From NCBI GenBank assembly GCA_903906135.1, contig CAIVJE010000123.1, positions 33,656 to 97,655 of the forward strand: DNA of 64,000 nucleotides, read 5' to 3'. Source of the DNA: an uncultured Verrucomicrobiota bacterium (GTDB taxonomy: Bacteria; Verrucomicrobiota; Verrucomicrobiia; Opitutales; Opitutaceae). The position numbers and the translations under genes are program-made. This document shows positions 20,970 through 31,488 of the stretch, in pieces. Within the stretch, counting starts at the first letter, position 1. Each line of letters opens with the position of its first letter. The notes beneath the pieces were generated by a model, which saw nothing but the letters and a program-made list of their open reading frames with translations, did not search any database and was not told the origin of the DNA.

Positions 20970-22094
20970 ATGGCTGAATCTTCTATCATCAACAACGCCG
21001 CGCGCGTCCTCCAACTCGTGGCGACGGGCACGCCCGCCGATCAAGCCCTACGCGAATCGCTCACGCAGAATCGCCTCTTCACCGCGCCCGGTGAACGTCG
21101 CGGGATCAGTCGAGCCGTCTTTGCTTATTATCGCTGGTGGCGCTGGCTGAATGAAAAAGATTCGCGGCAAGCTCAACTGATCGCCGCCCTCGACTGCCAA
21201 CAGCGCTTTGATCATAATCCCGCGAGCTTAAAAGCGGAAACCCTCGCCGCACGCGCCGTCCCGGACTGGCTCAAAGCTGAAATGGACGTCGTCCCGCCCG
21301 CCATGCTCACGCAGTGGCAACGCGAACCCGCCCTCTGGATTCGGGCTAAAGCCGGCACCGGCAGCGCCCTCACCAAAAAACTGAGCCATTTCTTTCCGGC
21401 GCCGCAATCACCAGACGCCCTGCGCTACACTGGGATTACCGACCTGTACCGCACCCCAGAATTCCAAAGCGGGGAGTTTGAAATTCAAGACCTAGCTTCT
21501 CAACTCGTCGGCTTGGCGGCAGCCCCCCAACCAGGGGAAACGTGGTGGGATGCGTGCGCCGGTGAAGGCGGCAAGACGATGCATCTTTCCGATTTGATGC
21601 AGAACAAGGGTCTGCTCTGGGCCAGCGACCGCTCCCTTCGCCGGTTAGCTAAACTTAAAGAACGGGCGGCGCGGGCGCAGGTTTTTAACTTCCGCACCGT
21701 GCCTTGGGAAGGGACCGCGAAACCTCCCACGAAAACTAAATTTGATGGCATTCTCGTCGACGCACCCTGCAGTGGCGTCGGGACGTGGCAACGCAACCCG
21801 CATGCGCGTTGGACCACCACCCCGCAAGATGTCCGCGAACTTGCGGCGGTGCAGCGCCAACTGCTTGATCATGTCACCGGCTCCTTAAAACCCGGCGGCC
21901 GCTTAATCTACGCCGTCTGCACCCTCACCCGCGCGGAAACCACCGCGCTAGCCGAGGCCTTCTCCGCGGCGCATCCAGAATTGGAACCATGCCCCCTCAC
22001 TTCCTTGGGCTCACCCCTTTCCGCCCTGACCCTCTGGCCGCAAGATCTCAATGCCAACGGCATGTTCATCGCCGCTTGGCGCAAGAAAATTTGA
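20970..22094 (+). CDS. RsmB/NOP family RNA C5-methyltransferase
   Basis: DACAGEGGKTMHL, VDAPCSGVGTWQRNPHARW, YAVCTLTRAE. Confidence 0.92.
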   Translation: MAESSIINNAARVLQLVATGTPADQALRESLTQNRLFTAPGERRGISRAVFAYYRWWRWLNEKDSRQAQLIAALDCQQRFDHNPASLKAETLAARAVPDWLKAEMDVVPPAMLTQWQREPALWIRAKAGTGSALTKKLSHFFPAPQSPDALRYTGITDLYRTPEFQSGEFEIQDLASQLVGLAAAPQPGETWWDACAGEGGKTMHLSDLMQNKGLLWASDRSLRRLAKLKERAARAQVFNFRTVPWEGTAKPPTKTKFDGILVDAPCSGVGTWQRNPHARWTTTPQDVRELAAVQRQLLDHVTGSLKPGGRLIYAVCTLTRAETTALAEAFSAAHPELEPCPLTSLGSPLSALTLWPQDLNANGMFIAAWRKKI

Positions 22095-22178
22095 GTAAGC
22101 GCGGCCGAGCTGACGGAAAATAATTCCGCCCACGCTTATTCGCGCAAAGTCCAAACGACCTTCGACCCTTAACTTTCC

Positions 22179-22976
22179 TTGGAACCTTCGGTAGAAAAAA
22201 TCACCGCCGCGACCGTTTGCGCAGACTTTAATGCTATCAACACGGTGCTGCATTACACGCGCGCGGCACATTTTATTGGCTTGTGGAAATCAGAGCTGGT
22301 TTTGATTCAGAAATATTTCCCCGATCAAACGGTGCCGCTCTTGGAAGCCGGTTGCGGTGCCGGTCGCGTGGCCGTGGGACTTTGGCATCAAGGCTACCGG
22401 CAAATCACGGCCTTTGATTTCGCCTCTGAATTAATCGAACAAGCCATCAATCTCGCCCAAGAGCAGGGTATCACTGGTCTCACTTTTTTGCCGGCCGATG
22501 CGACGCAACCGCTGACCAATCCTCCTTTCAATCACCAGCCCTACGGGGGCGCTCTGTTTATGTTTAACGGCTTGATGCAAATTCCCGGCCGCGCCCAGCG
22601 GCGCGCCGCCTTGACGGTGCTGCATCAGGCCTGCCGCCCCGACGCCCACTTTATTTTTACCACGCACGATCGCGAAGATCCGGCCGACCTGAAGGAGTGG
22701 GCGAAAGAAGCGGCGCGCTGGGCCCGCGGTGAACAAAATCCGCGTTTATTAGAATTTGGGGACCGCTATTTCAGCGATGAAACGGGCAACACCTTCATGC
22801 ATCTCCCGGACCGGCGCGAAGTACTGGAAGATTTAGCCGCCACCCATTGGGCGCACATTGAGGATGCCACCCGCAATGAACTCGCGAGCGAAACGCCAAA
22901 AGTGCGCAATTTTTCTGACAACTGCCGATTCTGGGTCGCGCAAAAATCCATCACCCCAACGTCGCCCACGAGGTGA
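22179..22976 (+). CDS. class I SAM-dependent methyltransferase
   Basis: LLEAGCGAGRVAVGLWHQGYRQITAFDFA; putative TTG start. Confidence 0.82.
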   Translation: MEPSVEKITAATVCADFNAINTVLHYTRAAHFIGLWKSELVLIQKYFPDQTVPLLEAGCGAGRVAVGLWHQGYRQITAFDFASELIEQAINLAQEQGITGLTFLPADATQPLTNPPFNHQPYGGALFMFNGLMQIPGRAQRRAALTVLHQACRPDAHFIFTTHDREDPADLKEWAKEAARWARGEQNPRLLEFGDRYFSDETGNTFMHLPDRREVLEDLAATHWAHIEDATRNELASETPKVRNFSDNCRFWVAQKSITPTSPTR

Positions 22977-23039
22977 CTCGGCAATTAATTTTCTGCTGTA
23001 ATCCTTGCGGCACAGGGCCCCTGCTGCCAAATTAATAAG

Positions 23040-23888
23040 ATGGCCCCACTTCTCACTGACCGCGCCCTCCTCTGGCTCGGCGCCCTCCTCTACCTCGCGG
23101 GTTTTCTCGTCGGCCTCATCGGACTCACGCGGCGGCATTCACCCGCGGGACTGCGGACGATGCTCAATATCCTGCTCATTGGCGGCTGGAGTTTCCAATG
23201 GCTCGGCCTGTACCAACGCGGTCTCGTGGGGCGGGGCTGCCCGTTGGGTAATACGTTCGAAATTGTTCAATTCGTCGCGTGGTCAGCGATGCTGGTTTAT
23301 TTCTTCGTCGGCTCCACTTTTCGCGTTAGCCTGCTCGGGCTCTTCACCGCTGGTTATGCGGCAACCCTCGCGCTTGTTTCGCTCCTGATTCCCCAGTGGG
23401 ATTTAGTCCGCGGGCAGAAACTTTTCGGTAATAATCCGTGGATTGAAGCCCATGCGGCCCTCGCCGTTTTTAGCTACGGGGTTTTCGGTTTGCTCACGCT
23501 GACCTCCCTCATGCAGCTCCTCCAAAATTGGAGCCTCAAAAATAAACGCCTCAATGGTTTATTTTGGTTTCTTCCCTCAGTCGTGCAACTGGAACAAATC
23601 AACTACCGCCTCGTTCTGCTCGGCGTTACCCTGCTCAGTATTTCTTTGTCGGTCGGCGCTGCTTGGTGGGTGCGCAATATTGAATCGGTGCACCTCCCCA
23701 AACTCATGGTCACCGTCGGCGTCTGGCTGGCTTACCTGACGGTCTTGCTCCTCCGTTGGCGTGGTCGGCTGGTCTCTGTTCGTTTCGCTTGGGTGTGTCT
23801 GATTCTCTTTGGCCTGGCCCTGCTCTCACTCGGGCCCGTCAACTCCAACCGCCACGGCTACCAGCCCGTCACCCTGACGCCCCGCTGA
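23040..23888 (+). CDS. HemX/CcsA-like integral membrane protein
   Basis: Multi-TM; GLVGRGCPLGNTFEIVQFVAW, EAHAALAVFSYGVFGLL; adjacent to hemA. Confidence 0.82.
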   Translation: MAPLLTDRALLWLGALLYLAGFLVGLIGLTRRHSPAGLRTMLNILLIGGWSFQWLGLYQRGLVGRGCPLGNTFEIVQFVAWSAMLVYFFVGSTFRVSLLGLFTAGYAATLALVSLLIPQWDLVRGQKLFGNNPWIEAHAALAVFSYGVFGLLTLTSLMQLLQNWSLKNKRLNGLFWFLPSVVQLEQINYRLVLLGVTLLSISLSVGAAWWVRNIESVHLPKLMVTVGVWLAYLTVLLLRWRGRLVSVRFAWVCLILFGLALLSLGPVNSNRHGYQPVTLTPR

Positions 23889-23891
23889 ACG

Positions 23892-24944
23892 ATGGCAACG
23901 CATCCCGCTATTCTATTTCAACTCGGCGCGAGCCATCATACCGCCCCCCTCGCGGTGCGCGAAAGATTGGCGATTGATGCCGCGCGCGCTAGTGACTTGG
24001 CGACCCGCCTGGGCCAGATCGCTGGGCTTAACGAATTTGCTCTCGTTAACACATGCAACCGCGTCGAGCTCTATGGCGTCGTCTCCACGTCCGATGCTTT
24101 CCCCGCTCTGCACGCGGCCTTGGGCGCCGTGACCGGCTGCACTCCAGCGGAATTAGATTCTGCTGTTACCTTGCGCCAAAACCATGCGGCCATCGGCCAT
24201 TTATTCGCAGTCGCCTCAGGCCTCGATTCACAAATCGTGGGGGAAACCGAAATTCTCGGCCAAGTTAAGCAGGCCTACGATGCGGCGCTCGCCCAGCATT
24301 GGACTGGTCCGGTCCTCAATCGTGTTTTCCAGAAAACATTCCAAGCCGCTAAACACATCCGAACCAATACCGGCATCGGCGCCGGTCAAATCAGCATTGC
24401 AACCGTAGCCGTCGATTTAGCCGGCCGCATCTTTGGCGAACTCGCCCAGACAAAAATCTTGGTCGTAGGCGCCGGCGACATCGGCCTCAAGACCGTGCAA
24501 GCCTTTCAGAGTCGCGGCGCTACCGCGATCACCGTGGCCAGTCGCACCCTCGCTAAAGCCGAAGAGGCCGCCGCGCTCGCGGGAGGCTGGGCTTTAAGCT
24601 TGGCGGATCTTCCCGTGGCCATCGCCGAGGCCGACATTATCGCGAGCTCCACCTCCTCCCCTGATTTTATTCTCACGCGGGAGTTAATCGCGGCCGGCAT
24701 CAAACGGCGCCCCGCGCGGCCGCTCTTCCTGATCGATCTCGCGCTGCCGCGGGATGTCGATCCCGCGACGGCGGAATTAGCGAATGTTTTTCTCTATAAT
24801 CTCGATGACCTCGCGGAGATCGCTGAGGAGAATTTAGCTCAACGCGAGGCCGAGGTCGCCAAATGTCAGGCTATTCTGGCTGACCGTACCGCCGCCCTCT
24901 GGCCGCAAGTAGCTCACTCATTGAACGCCCCGCACGCGTCCTAA
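23892..24944 (+). CDS. hemA: glutamyl-tRNA reductase
   Basis: LGASHHTAPLAVRERL, LVNTCNRVELYGV, VGETEILGQVK. Confidence 0.95.
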   Translation: MATHPAILFQLGASHHTAPLAVRERLAIDAARASDLATRLGQIAGLNEFALVNTCNRVELYGVVSTSDAFPALHAALGAVTGCTPAELDSAVTLRQNHAAIGHLFAVASGLDSQIVGETEILGQVKQAYDAALAQHWTGPVLNRVFQKTFQAAKHIRTNTGIGAGQISIATVAVDLAGRIFGELAQTKILVVGAGDIGLKTVQAFQSRGATAITVASRTLAKAEEAAALAGGWALSLADLPVAIAEADIIASSTSSPDFILTRELIAAGIKRRPARPLFLIDLALPRDVDPATAELANVFLYNLDDLAEIAEENLAQREAEVAKCQAILADRTAALWPQVAHSLNAPHAS

Positions 24945-26105
24945 CGAGCCACTGGCCAGCTGCCCAGCTAACCAAGCCGCGGCTGCTCCGGGTTTTGAGC
25001 CCTGTAATATTTGCCGCAAACGCACCGCTTGCGCTTGCGTCCGCTGCTGCCGCGCGGGCTGCTCTAAACTTGCGCGCAACTCCGCCGCAAGGGCCGCGGG
25101 GGTCGCGGCCCCTTGAATAAATTCGGGATACATCGACTCCTTGAGCAACAGATTCGCGATCCCAATAAACGCCACCTTCACCAGCCAGCGACCCAATAGA
25201 TAAGTCACTGGGTCGGTTTTATAAGTGATGGCCCCCGGAATCCCCGCCAAGGCGCAGTGCATCGACATCGTCCCACTGGCCGTCAAGACCGCGGCCGCAC
25301 CCACCGGTTCAGCTGATTCCCCCGTGCGACGGAATGTGACGTTAGCTGGTAATTGAGCCGCCTGTAAGCATGTGAGAATTTCCTCACTCGGGTAAAGCAC
25401 CACGGCTGGTCGGGTGGTGCCCGACTGACGATAAGCCTCCAGCAACAACGGGAAAATCCGGGCGACTACTTGTCGACGGCTCCCCGGTAACAATAAAACA
25501 GGCCCCATGGGGTCAAAGGCCACCGGAGCCAAATAATCGTCCGCGACGAAGGGATGGCCCACAAATTCAACGGGCAACGCGGTGTCAGCATAACACGCCG
25601 GCTCGAAAGGAAAAATCGCCGCTAAGCTATCAAGTTGCGCCGCCATTTTAAAACGGCGACCGGCCCGGGAGGCCCAGATTTGCGGACTGATATAATAAAG
25701 CGTCTTGGTCGGACCACCGGCCTTGGCCGAAAAACCACGAGTAAATAAGCCCTGCGCGATACGCAGATTGAGACCGGATGAATCTACAAAACAAACGGCG
25801 CGGGGGCGCTGCACCCCAATCCAGCTCACTACCTCAGCAATCAAAGCACGGTAAAAAGAAAGTTTAGCTAAGACCGCCAGCCCCATGGAGGATGACGCCG
25901 TCAGATCGTAGAGGAGTTGAGCTCCGGCCGCCGCGAGTTGAGGACCGCCCAAGGCACAAATACGGAGCGTCGGGTGAGTCACCCGCAAAGCCTGCACCAG
26001 CCGCGCCGCATGCTCATCTCCGGAATGTTCGCCGGCGACAATCAGCAGATCCACCGCACCTGGAGTGGGCAGCGGCAAGCGCATCGACGATGGGGAGTTA
26101 CTCAT
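24918..26105 (-). CDS. lpxB: lipid-A-disaccharide synthase
   Basis: IVAGEHSGDEHAARLV, YYISPQIWASRAGR, LPGSRRQVV. Confidence 0.94.
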   Translation of the reverse strand: MSNSPSSMRLPLPTPGAVDLLIVAGEHSGDEHAARLVQALRVTHPTLRICALGGPQLAAAGAQLLYDLTASSSMGLAVLAKLSFYRALIAEVVSWIGVQRPRAVCFVDSSGLNLRIAQGLFTRGFSAKAGGPTKTLYYISPQIWASRAGRRFKMAAQLDSLAAIFPFEPACYADTALPVEFVGHPFVADDYLAPVAFDPMGPVLLLPGSRRQVVARIFPLLLEAYRQSGTTRPAVVLYPSEEILTCLQAAQLPANVTFRRTGESAEPVGAAAVLTASGTMSMHCALAGIPGAITYKTDPVTYLLGRWLVKVAFIGIANLLLKESMYPEFIQGAATPAALAAELRASLEQPARQQRTQAQAVRLRQILQGSKPGAAAAWLAGQLASGSLGRVRGVQ

Positions 26106-27088
26106 TTTTTCGCCGCTCGCCGAATCTGCTCTGTGATGGTGATGGCAACTTCGAGCGCTGACTTACCGAGGGCGCCACCGACCTTAGGTTGCTTCGCTTC
26201 CTGCACGCTTTCGATGAAATGGGCTAACTCAATAGCCAAGGGCTCACCTTTCTCGATCGGAATTTCGTGGACCGGAATCGAACTCGCGTCGCCCGCGGGC
26301 ACGAGCCCGATCTTCATTTTCAAACCATAGGCAATGATATCGCTCTTTTTCACGAGGTGCCCTTTTTGGTTCATGAAATCTAGCGACAGATAGGCATTAT
26401 CTTGGAAGACGCGGATCTCCCGGTTTTTCTTCAGGCTCATACGGCTCGCGCTGAGATTAGCCACGCAGCCATTTTCAAATTCAATACGCGCGTTGGCGAT
26501 ATCTTCAGTTTTTGAGAGCAGCGTAATGCCCACGCTATCGATCTTGCGAATCGGCGACTTCACCAAGGCTAGCACAATCCCAATATCGTGAATCATCAGA
26601 TCGAGCACCACGCCGACCTCCGTGCCCCGCGGTTGATAAGGGGCCAGTCGCTCCGTGGTAATATATTGGGGATGCCCCGTGTGCTTTTCCAAATAACTCA
26701 TCACCGGATTAAAGTGCTCGATGTGGCCAACCTGGACGAGACAGCGATGCTCCCGCGCCGCGGCGAGTACCTGCTCCGCTTCGGCCAGATTAGCGCATAA
26801 GGGCTTTTCGATGAGCAAATGACAGCCTTGCGCCAGTAACGGCAGGGCAACCTGCGCATGCTGATCCGTCGGGACGACCACGCTGATGGCATCACACGCC
26901 TCTCCTAATTCCGCAATTGTCGCAAAGCGGCGGCAATTATATTTTGCACAGATCTCCGCCGCGCGGGCGTCGCTCACTTCAAAAATACCGGTCAACTCTA
27001 CCGCCGGCAAGGTCGCATAGATCCTCGCATGATGCTGGCCGAGCGAGCCCACGCCCGCGACGCCGCACTTGATCTTCGGTTTAGCCAT
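26102..27088 (-). CDS. Gfo/Idh/MocA family oxidoreductase (start at MAKPKIKCGVAG)
   Basis: CGVAGVGSLGQHHARIY, LIEKPLCANLAEAEQ. Confidence 0.92.
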   Translation of the reverse strand: MAKPKIKCGVAGVGSLGQHHARIYATLPAVELTGIFEVSDARAAEICAKYNCRRFATIAELGEACDAISVVVPTDQHAQVALPLLAQGCHLLIEKPLCANLAEAEQVLAAAREHRCLVQVGHIEHFNPVMSYLEKHTGHPQYITTERLAPYQPRGTEVGVVLDLMIHDIGIVLALVKSPIRKIDSVGITLLSKTEDIANARIEFENGCVANLSASRMSLKKNREIRVFQDNAYLSLDFMNQKGHLVKKSDIIAYGLKMKIGLVPAGDASSIPVHEIPIEKGEPLAIELAHFIESVQEAKQPKVGGALGKSALEVAITITEQIRRAAKK

Positions 27089-27194
27089 ATACCGATGCTC
27101 AATTCGTCTGCCCCATGAGGCAACAGCGATGTTCGGGCCTAGCCCAGAGCGATCCCTTGAAAATTTAAAATCTATCAATAATGATTAGCCAAGC

Positions 27195-28466
27195 ATGTCC
27201 CCACTCCACGCCCTTCTCTTTATTTCGCCGCCACGCTCGCTGCGTCCCATCGCCCTCTTGGTTGCGCTCAGCAGCATCTTACTCAACGAGGGAAGTTTGC
27301 TCGCCTATCAGACAGCCGATGCTCTCGGTGACCTCACCTTTAATCAGCCCCTCGGGCTAGCCGCCATCCCTGAGCAAAGTGATCGCCTCTTGGTCTTAGA
27401 AAAAAATGGCACGGTCCAACTCGTCACCGGCCTCCGCGCAAACCAGCCACGCAAACAACTTTTCTTCGACCTCACCCACCCCCGCGACGGCAAGTTTGAG
27501 AATGGCGGGGAGTGCGGCCTGCTCGGCCTAGCGGTGCACCCGCGCTTCGCCGAGAATCACCAAATCTACGTCTACTATAGTCTAAAAATTGATGGTAAGC
27601 TGCATCAGCGACTGGCCCGATTTAAAACGAGCGCTTCAGACCTTGGGTCGATCGATGTCGCCAGCGAGCAACCGCTCATCACGCAACTTGATCCAGCGGG
27701 TAACCATAACGGCGGCGACGTGCATTTCGGTCCGGACGGTTATCTTTATTTTTCCTGCGGCGACGGCGGAGCGGGCGGCGACGCTTTTGATCATGGCCGG
27801 CACATCGACAAAGGATTTTTTGCGGCGATCTTCCGCATCGATGTCGATCGTCAGCCGGGCAACCTTCGGCCCAACAACGATCCGGCCGTGCACTTAGATG
27901 CCTCCGGTGAAGCTTTTTACGCAGTGCCGGCCGACAATCCTTTCATCGGAATACGGGCGCATCGCGGCAAGCCCATCGATCCGCTTAAATTAAGGACCGA
28001 AACTTGGGCGACTGGCCTCCGGAACGCTTGGCGCTTCTCCTATGATGCGCCCAGTCACACTTGGATGACAGGTGATGTTGGCCAAAATCTGCTCGAAGAG
28101 GTCAATATCCTCAAACCCGGCCAAGATTACGGCTGGCCCCTGCGCGAGGGTAAACAAGCCTTTGGGAAAGCCCAGCCCAGCGCAGGTCTGGCTGAGCCCA
28201 TCGCAGATTATGACCGCAAATTAGGAGCCTCGGTGACCGGCGGTATCATCTACCGCGGACCAGCCTTGCCCGAACTCAGCGGCACCTATATTTTTGCTGA
28301 CTTCGCCAGCGGGCGCATCTTTGCGCTCGAGCCAAAGTCGGCCGGTCGCTTCACCGAGATCGCTAAAGAGCCTAACGCGGTGGTTAGCTTCGGCAGCAAT
28401 CCAGCCGACGGCGAATTGCTTTTTTGCAATCTCATCTCGGGCAAAGTGCGCCGGCTAACGCGGTAA
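27195..28466 (+). CDS. PQQ-dependent sugar dehydrogenase family protein
   Basis: DPAGNHNGGDVHFGPDGYLYFSCGDGG, GLRNAWRFSYD, VGQNLLEEVNI; N-terminal signal. Confidence 0.9.
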   Translation: MSPLHALLFISPPRSLRPIALLVALSSILLNEGSLLAYQTADALGDLTFNQPLGLAAIPEQSDRLLVLEKNGTVQLVTGLRANQPRKQLFFDLTHPRDGKFENGGECGLLGLAVHPRFAENHQIYVYYSLKIDGKLHQRLARFKTSASDLGSIDVASEQPLITQLDPAGNHNGGDVHFGPDGYLYFSCGDGGAGGDAFDHGRHIDKGFFAAIFRIDVDRQPGNLRPNNDPAVHLDASGEAFYAVPADNPFIGIRAHRGKPIDPLKLRTETWATGLRNAWRFSYDAPSHTWMTGDVGQNLLEEVNILKPGQDYGWPLREGKQAFGKAQPSAGLAEPIADYDRKLGASVTGGIIYRGPALPELSGTYIFADFASGRIFALEPKSAGRFTEIAKEPNAVVSFGSNPADGELLFCNLISGKVRRLTR

Positions 28467-28686
28467 AATTTGTGGGGCAAGTCGGCCCCAATTGCGGCCC
28501 CCCAAAAAAAGCGGGTAGCCGCAAGCGAAGCCAGACTCGAGCGGGGCCGTACCCATAATATCGCGATTGCACTCAGCTAATGACTTAGCCTGAGAGAGTA
28601 ACGTGTTCATTATTACAATCGCCCTCCACGGCGAAAATTTTGCAAAAATCTAGCAAACGTATCTGCTTCTGCCCAATACTTGTCCC

Positions 28687-30843
28687 ATGCAAAACTCCTC
28701 CCCTCGTTGGACCGCCTCCCTGGCCTCCTTGCTAGTAATCACCTTAACGCTGCCCACTTGCCTGCAAGCTGCCGACCCTGCTTCCGCCATGACCGATAAC
28801 CCGCTCCTCACCGAAAGCCCGCTGCCCTTCCATTACCCGCAATTTGATAAAATAAAGAACGAGCACTTCGCTCCCGGCTTTACCCTAGGCATGGCGGCCC
28901 ACCTAGAAGAAATTGCCCGCATTGCCAATAATCCCGCTGCGCCGACTTTCGAAAATACCATCGTGGCTTTGGAGCAAGCCGGGGAGCTGCTCTCGCGCGT
29001 CAGCACGATCTTTGGGAGCCTAGCGAGCTGCCACACCAACCCCGAACTTCAAAAACTTCAACGGACGCTTTCCCCGCAATTGTCGGCTCACTCAGACGCT
29101 ATTCGTCTTAATCCCATTCTCTTTGCGCGCATCGAAGCGCTCTACACGACACGGGAAACCCTCGACCTCGATGCTGAGTCCCAACGCGTACTCTGGCGCT
29201 ACTACAAAGATTTTGTTCGCGCCGGCGCCAAACTGGCTCCGGCCGATAAAGAAAAATTAAAAGCCCTCAACAGTCAGCTGGCGACGCTCCAAACCAACTT
29301 TACCCAAAACACCTTAAAGGAAGTCGCTGCTTCCGCCGTGTGGATCGACACGCGCGAGGAACTGAGGGGATTTTCCGAAGCAGAAATTACGGCGGCGGCT
29401 ACCGCCGCTAAGGCTGACGGGCACGACGGTAAATATAAAATCCGTCTCCAAAATACAACCGGACAACCCCCGCTCACGTCGCTCACGAATCACACGACCC
29501 GCGCTAAAATCATGGCCGCCTCACTTGCCCGCGGCAGTCGTGGCGGTGAATTTGATAATCGTGCGATCGTCGCAGCCCTTGCCCAAAAACGCGCCGAGCG
29601 GGCCCGCCTCCTCGGCTACCCCACTTATGCGGCCTTTTCGCTCGAAGAGCAGACCGCTGGGTCAGTCGACGTAGTCAACCAATTGCTCGCCCAACTGGGG
29701 CCACCCGCTGTGGCCAACGCGCGCCGCGAAGCGGCCGACATCCAAGCCATCATTGATCATGAAAAGGGCGGCTTCGCTGTCGGCCCCGCCGATTGGCAAT
29801 TTTATGCGGAGAAAGTTCGGCAGACGAAATATGATTTCGACGAGACCCAACTCAAACCGTACTTCGAGCTAAACCATGTCCTGCTCGACGGCGTTTTCTT
29901 TGCCGCCGGCCAGCTTTACGGCCTCACCTTTAAGGAACGTCACGATCTGCCGGTCTACGAACCGACGGTCCGCGTCTTTGATGTGTTCGAAACCGATGGC
30001 ACCCAACTCGCCATCTTCATTGCCGATTTATACGCCCGCTCCAATAAGAATGGGGGCGCCTGGATGAATGCCTACGTCTCGCAAAATGGCTTACGCGGCA
30101 CCCGCCCCGTGATTGCGAACCACCTCAATCTCACCCAGCCCCGCGCTGGTGAACCGATGCTTTTGACGCACGATGAAGTCCGGACGGCCTTCCATGAATT
30201 TGGTCACGCCCTGCACGGCATGTTTTCCCACGTCAAATATCCGCGCTTTGCTGGCACCAGCGTGCCGCGGGATTTTGTCGAATTTCCCTCCCAAATAAAT
30301 GAAATGTGGGCCGCTTGGCCATCGATCTTAGCGAATTATGCCAAGCACTACCAGACGGGGGCGGCGATTCCATCCGAGCTGCTGGCGAAAGTAGAGGCGA
30401 CGAATAAATTTAACCAAGGTTTTGCCACCACGGAATTAGTGGCGGCCAATCTGATTGACCAAGCCTGGCATCAACTCAGCGCCACCGATAAGATCGAGGC
30501 GGACGACGTCCTCGCCTTTGAGAGTGCCGTGCTAAAAAAGGCCGGCTTAGATTTTGCTCCCGTACCGCCGCGCTACCGCAGCACCTATTTCTCTCACAGC
30601 TTTGGGGGAGGCTACTCGGCGGGTTATTATTCTTATTTTTGGAGCGAGGTGCTCGACGCCACGAGCGTTGACTGGATCAAGGCGCATGGCGGCCTCACCC
30701 GCGCCAATGGCGATCGCCTGCGGCAGAAGCTGCTATCTCGTGGCGGCAGCGAAGACGCCATGAAGCTGTTTCGCGACTTCACGGGGGGCGATCCCGACAT
30801 CGCCCCTTTCCTCGAGCGCCGCGGGCTCGGCGGTGTTAAATAA
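28687..30843 (+). CDS. M3 family metallopeptidase (oligopeptidase A/Dcp-like)
   Basis: TAFHEFGHALHGMF zinc motif; signal peptide. Confidence 0.94.
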   Translation: MQNSSPRWTASLASLLVITLTLPTCLQAADPASAMTDNPLLTESPLPFHYPQFDKIKNEHFAPGFTLGMAAHLEEIARIANNPAAPTFENTIVALEQAGELLSRVSTIFGSLASCHTNPELQKLQRTLSPQLSAHSDAIRLNPILFARIEALYTTRETLDLDAESQRVLWRYYKDFVRAGAKLAPADKEKLKALNSQLATLQTNFTQNTLKEVAASAVWIDTREELRGFSEAEITAAATAAKADGHDGKYKIRLQNTTGQPPLTSLTNHTTRAKIMAASLARGSRGGEFDNRAIVAALAQKRAERARLLGYPTYAAFSLEEQTAGSVDVVNQLLAQLGPPAVANARREAADIQAIIDHEKGGFAVGPADWQFYAEKVRQTKYDFDETQLKPYFELNHVLLDGVFFAAGQLYGLTFKERHDLPVYEPTVRVFDVFETDGTQLAIFIADLYARSNKNGGAWMNAYVSQNGLRGTRPVIANHLNLTQPRAGEPMLLTHDEVRTAFHEFGHALHGMFSHVKYPRFAGTSVPRDFVEFPSQINEMWAAWPSILANYAKHYQTGAAIPSELLAKVEATNKFNQGFATTELVAANLIDQAWHQLSATDKIEADDVLAFESAVLKKAGLDFAPVPPRYRSTYFSHSFGGGYSAGYYSYFWSEVLDATSVDWIKAHGGLTRANGDRLRQKLLSRGGSEDAMKLFRDFTGGDPDIAPFLERRGLGGVK

Positions 30844-30875
30844 TCACCACCCGCCGCGGCAGCTTACGTAATGGC

Positions 30876-31430
30876 TTAGAGCCGCCAGAAGCCCCGAACA
30901 TAAACGTGGCTATGGCCACGGCGCTCCCAATGCGGCGCGACATAATGACGATAACGTGGCGGCGGAATTTCCCAGCGTCCGTCCACCCAGTAATACCCAC
31001 GGCCGTCAAATTCCCAATGGCCTTCAATCCAAAGCGCAGTGGGCGCGGGACGCTGATAGACGACTACCTGCCGCTGCGGGGGTGGCGGCAGAGGTGGCGA
31101 CTCGGCGATGATCTGCGTGGTCGCAGCCTGCTCGGAGCCATAGATCGTGCCATTTCTGTGGTCGGTCTGATTTCCAATCGTCCCACCCAAAATGGATCCC
31201 ACCGCCGCTCCCATCAAAGCCCCTTGGCCCCCTTTGCCGTTACCGGAATTATTCCCGATTATGGCCCCAGCAATGGCGCCTAAAACACCGCCAGCGACGG
31301 CGCCCTCTTGGGTGCTCGGACCTGTACCAACGCAGCCTACGACCAGCAAGGACCAGCTGAGAGGAAGGATTAAGATAATTTTTGATTTCATAAAAAAAGA
31401 ATTAAAGACAGGGGCAATTTCTGAGACCAA
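30876..31430 (-). CDS. glycine-zipper lipoprotein with W/Y-rich C-terminal repeats
   Basis: LVVGCVGTG lipobox; GGVLGAIAGAIIG; WIEGHWEFDGRGYYWVDGRWEIPP...; start likely at MKSKIIL. Confidence 0.75.
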   Translation of the reverse strand: MVSEIAPVFNSFFMKSKIILILPLSWSLLVVGCVGTGPSTQEGAVAGGVLGAIAGAIIGNNSGNGKGGQGALMGAAVGSILGGTIGNQTDHRNGTIYGSEQAATTQIIAESPPLPPPPQRQVVVYQRPAPTALWIEGHWEFDGRGYYWVDGRWEIPPPRYRHYVAPHWERRGHSHVYVRGFWRL

Positions 31431-31488
31431 TAAATAGGACGCTAGTTCCTTGTCGAAAATTACCCTGACGACGAGAGTCCTCCAGCCT

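Noticed and set aside
28467-28686. GC-rich inverted segments between the PQQ-dehydrogenase and M3 peptidase genes
   Set aside because: Several overlapping GGGGC/GCCCC pairings but no single convincing terminator or known RNA fold.
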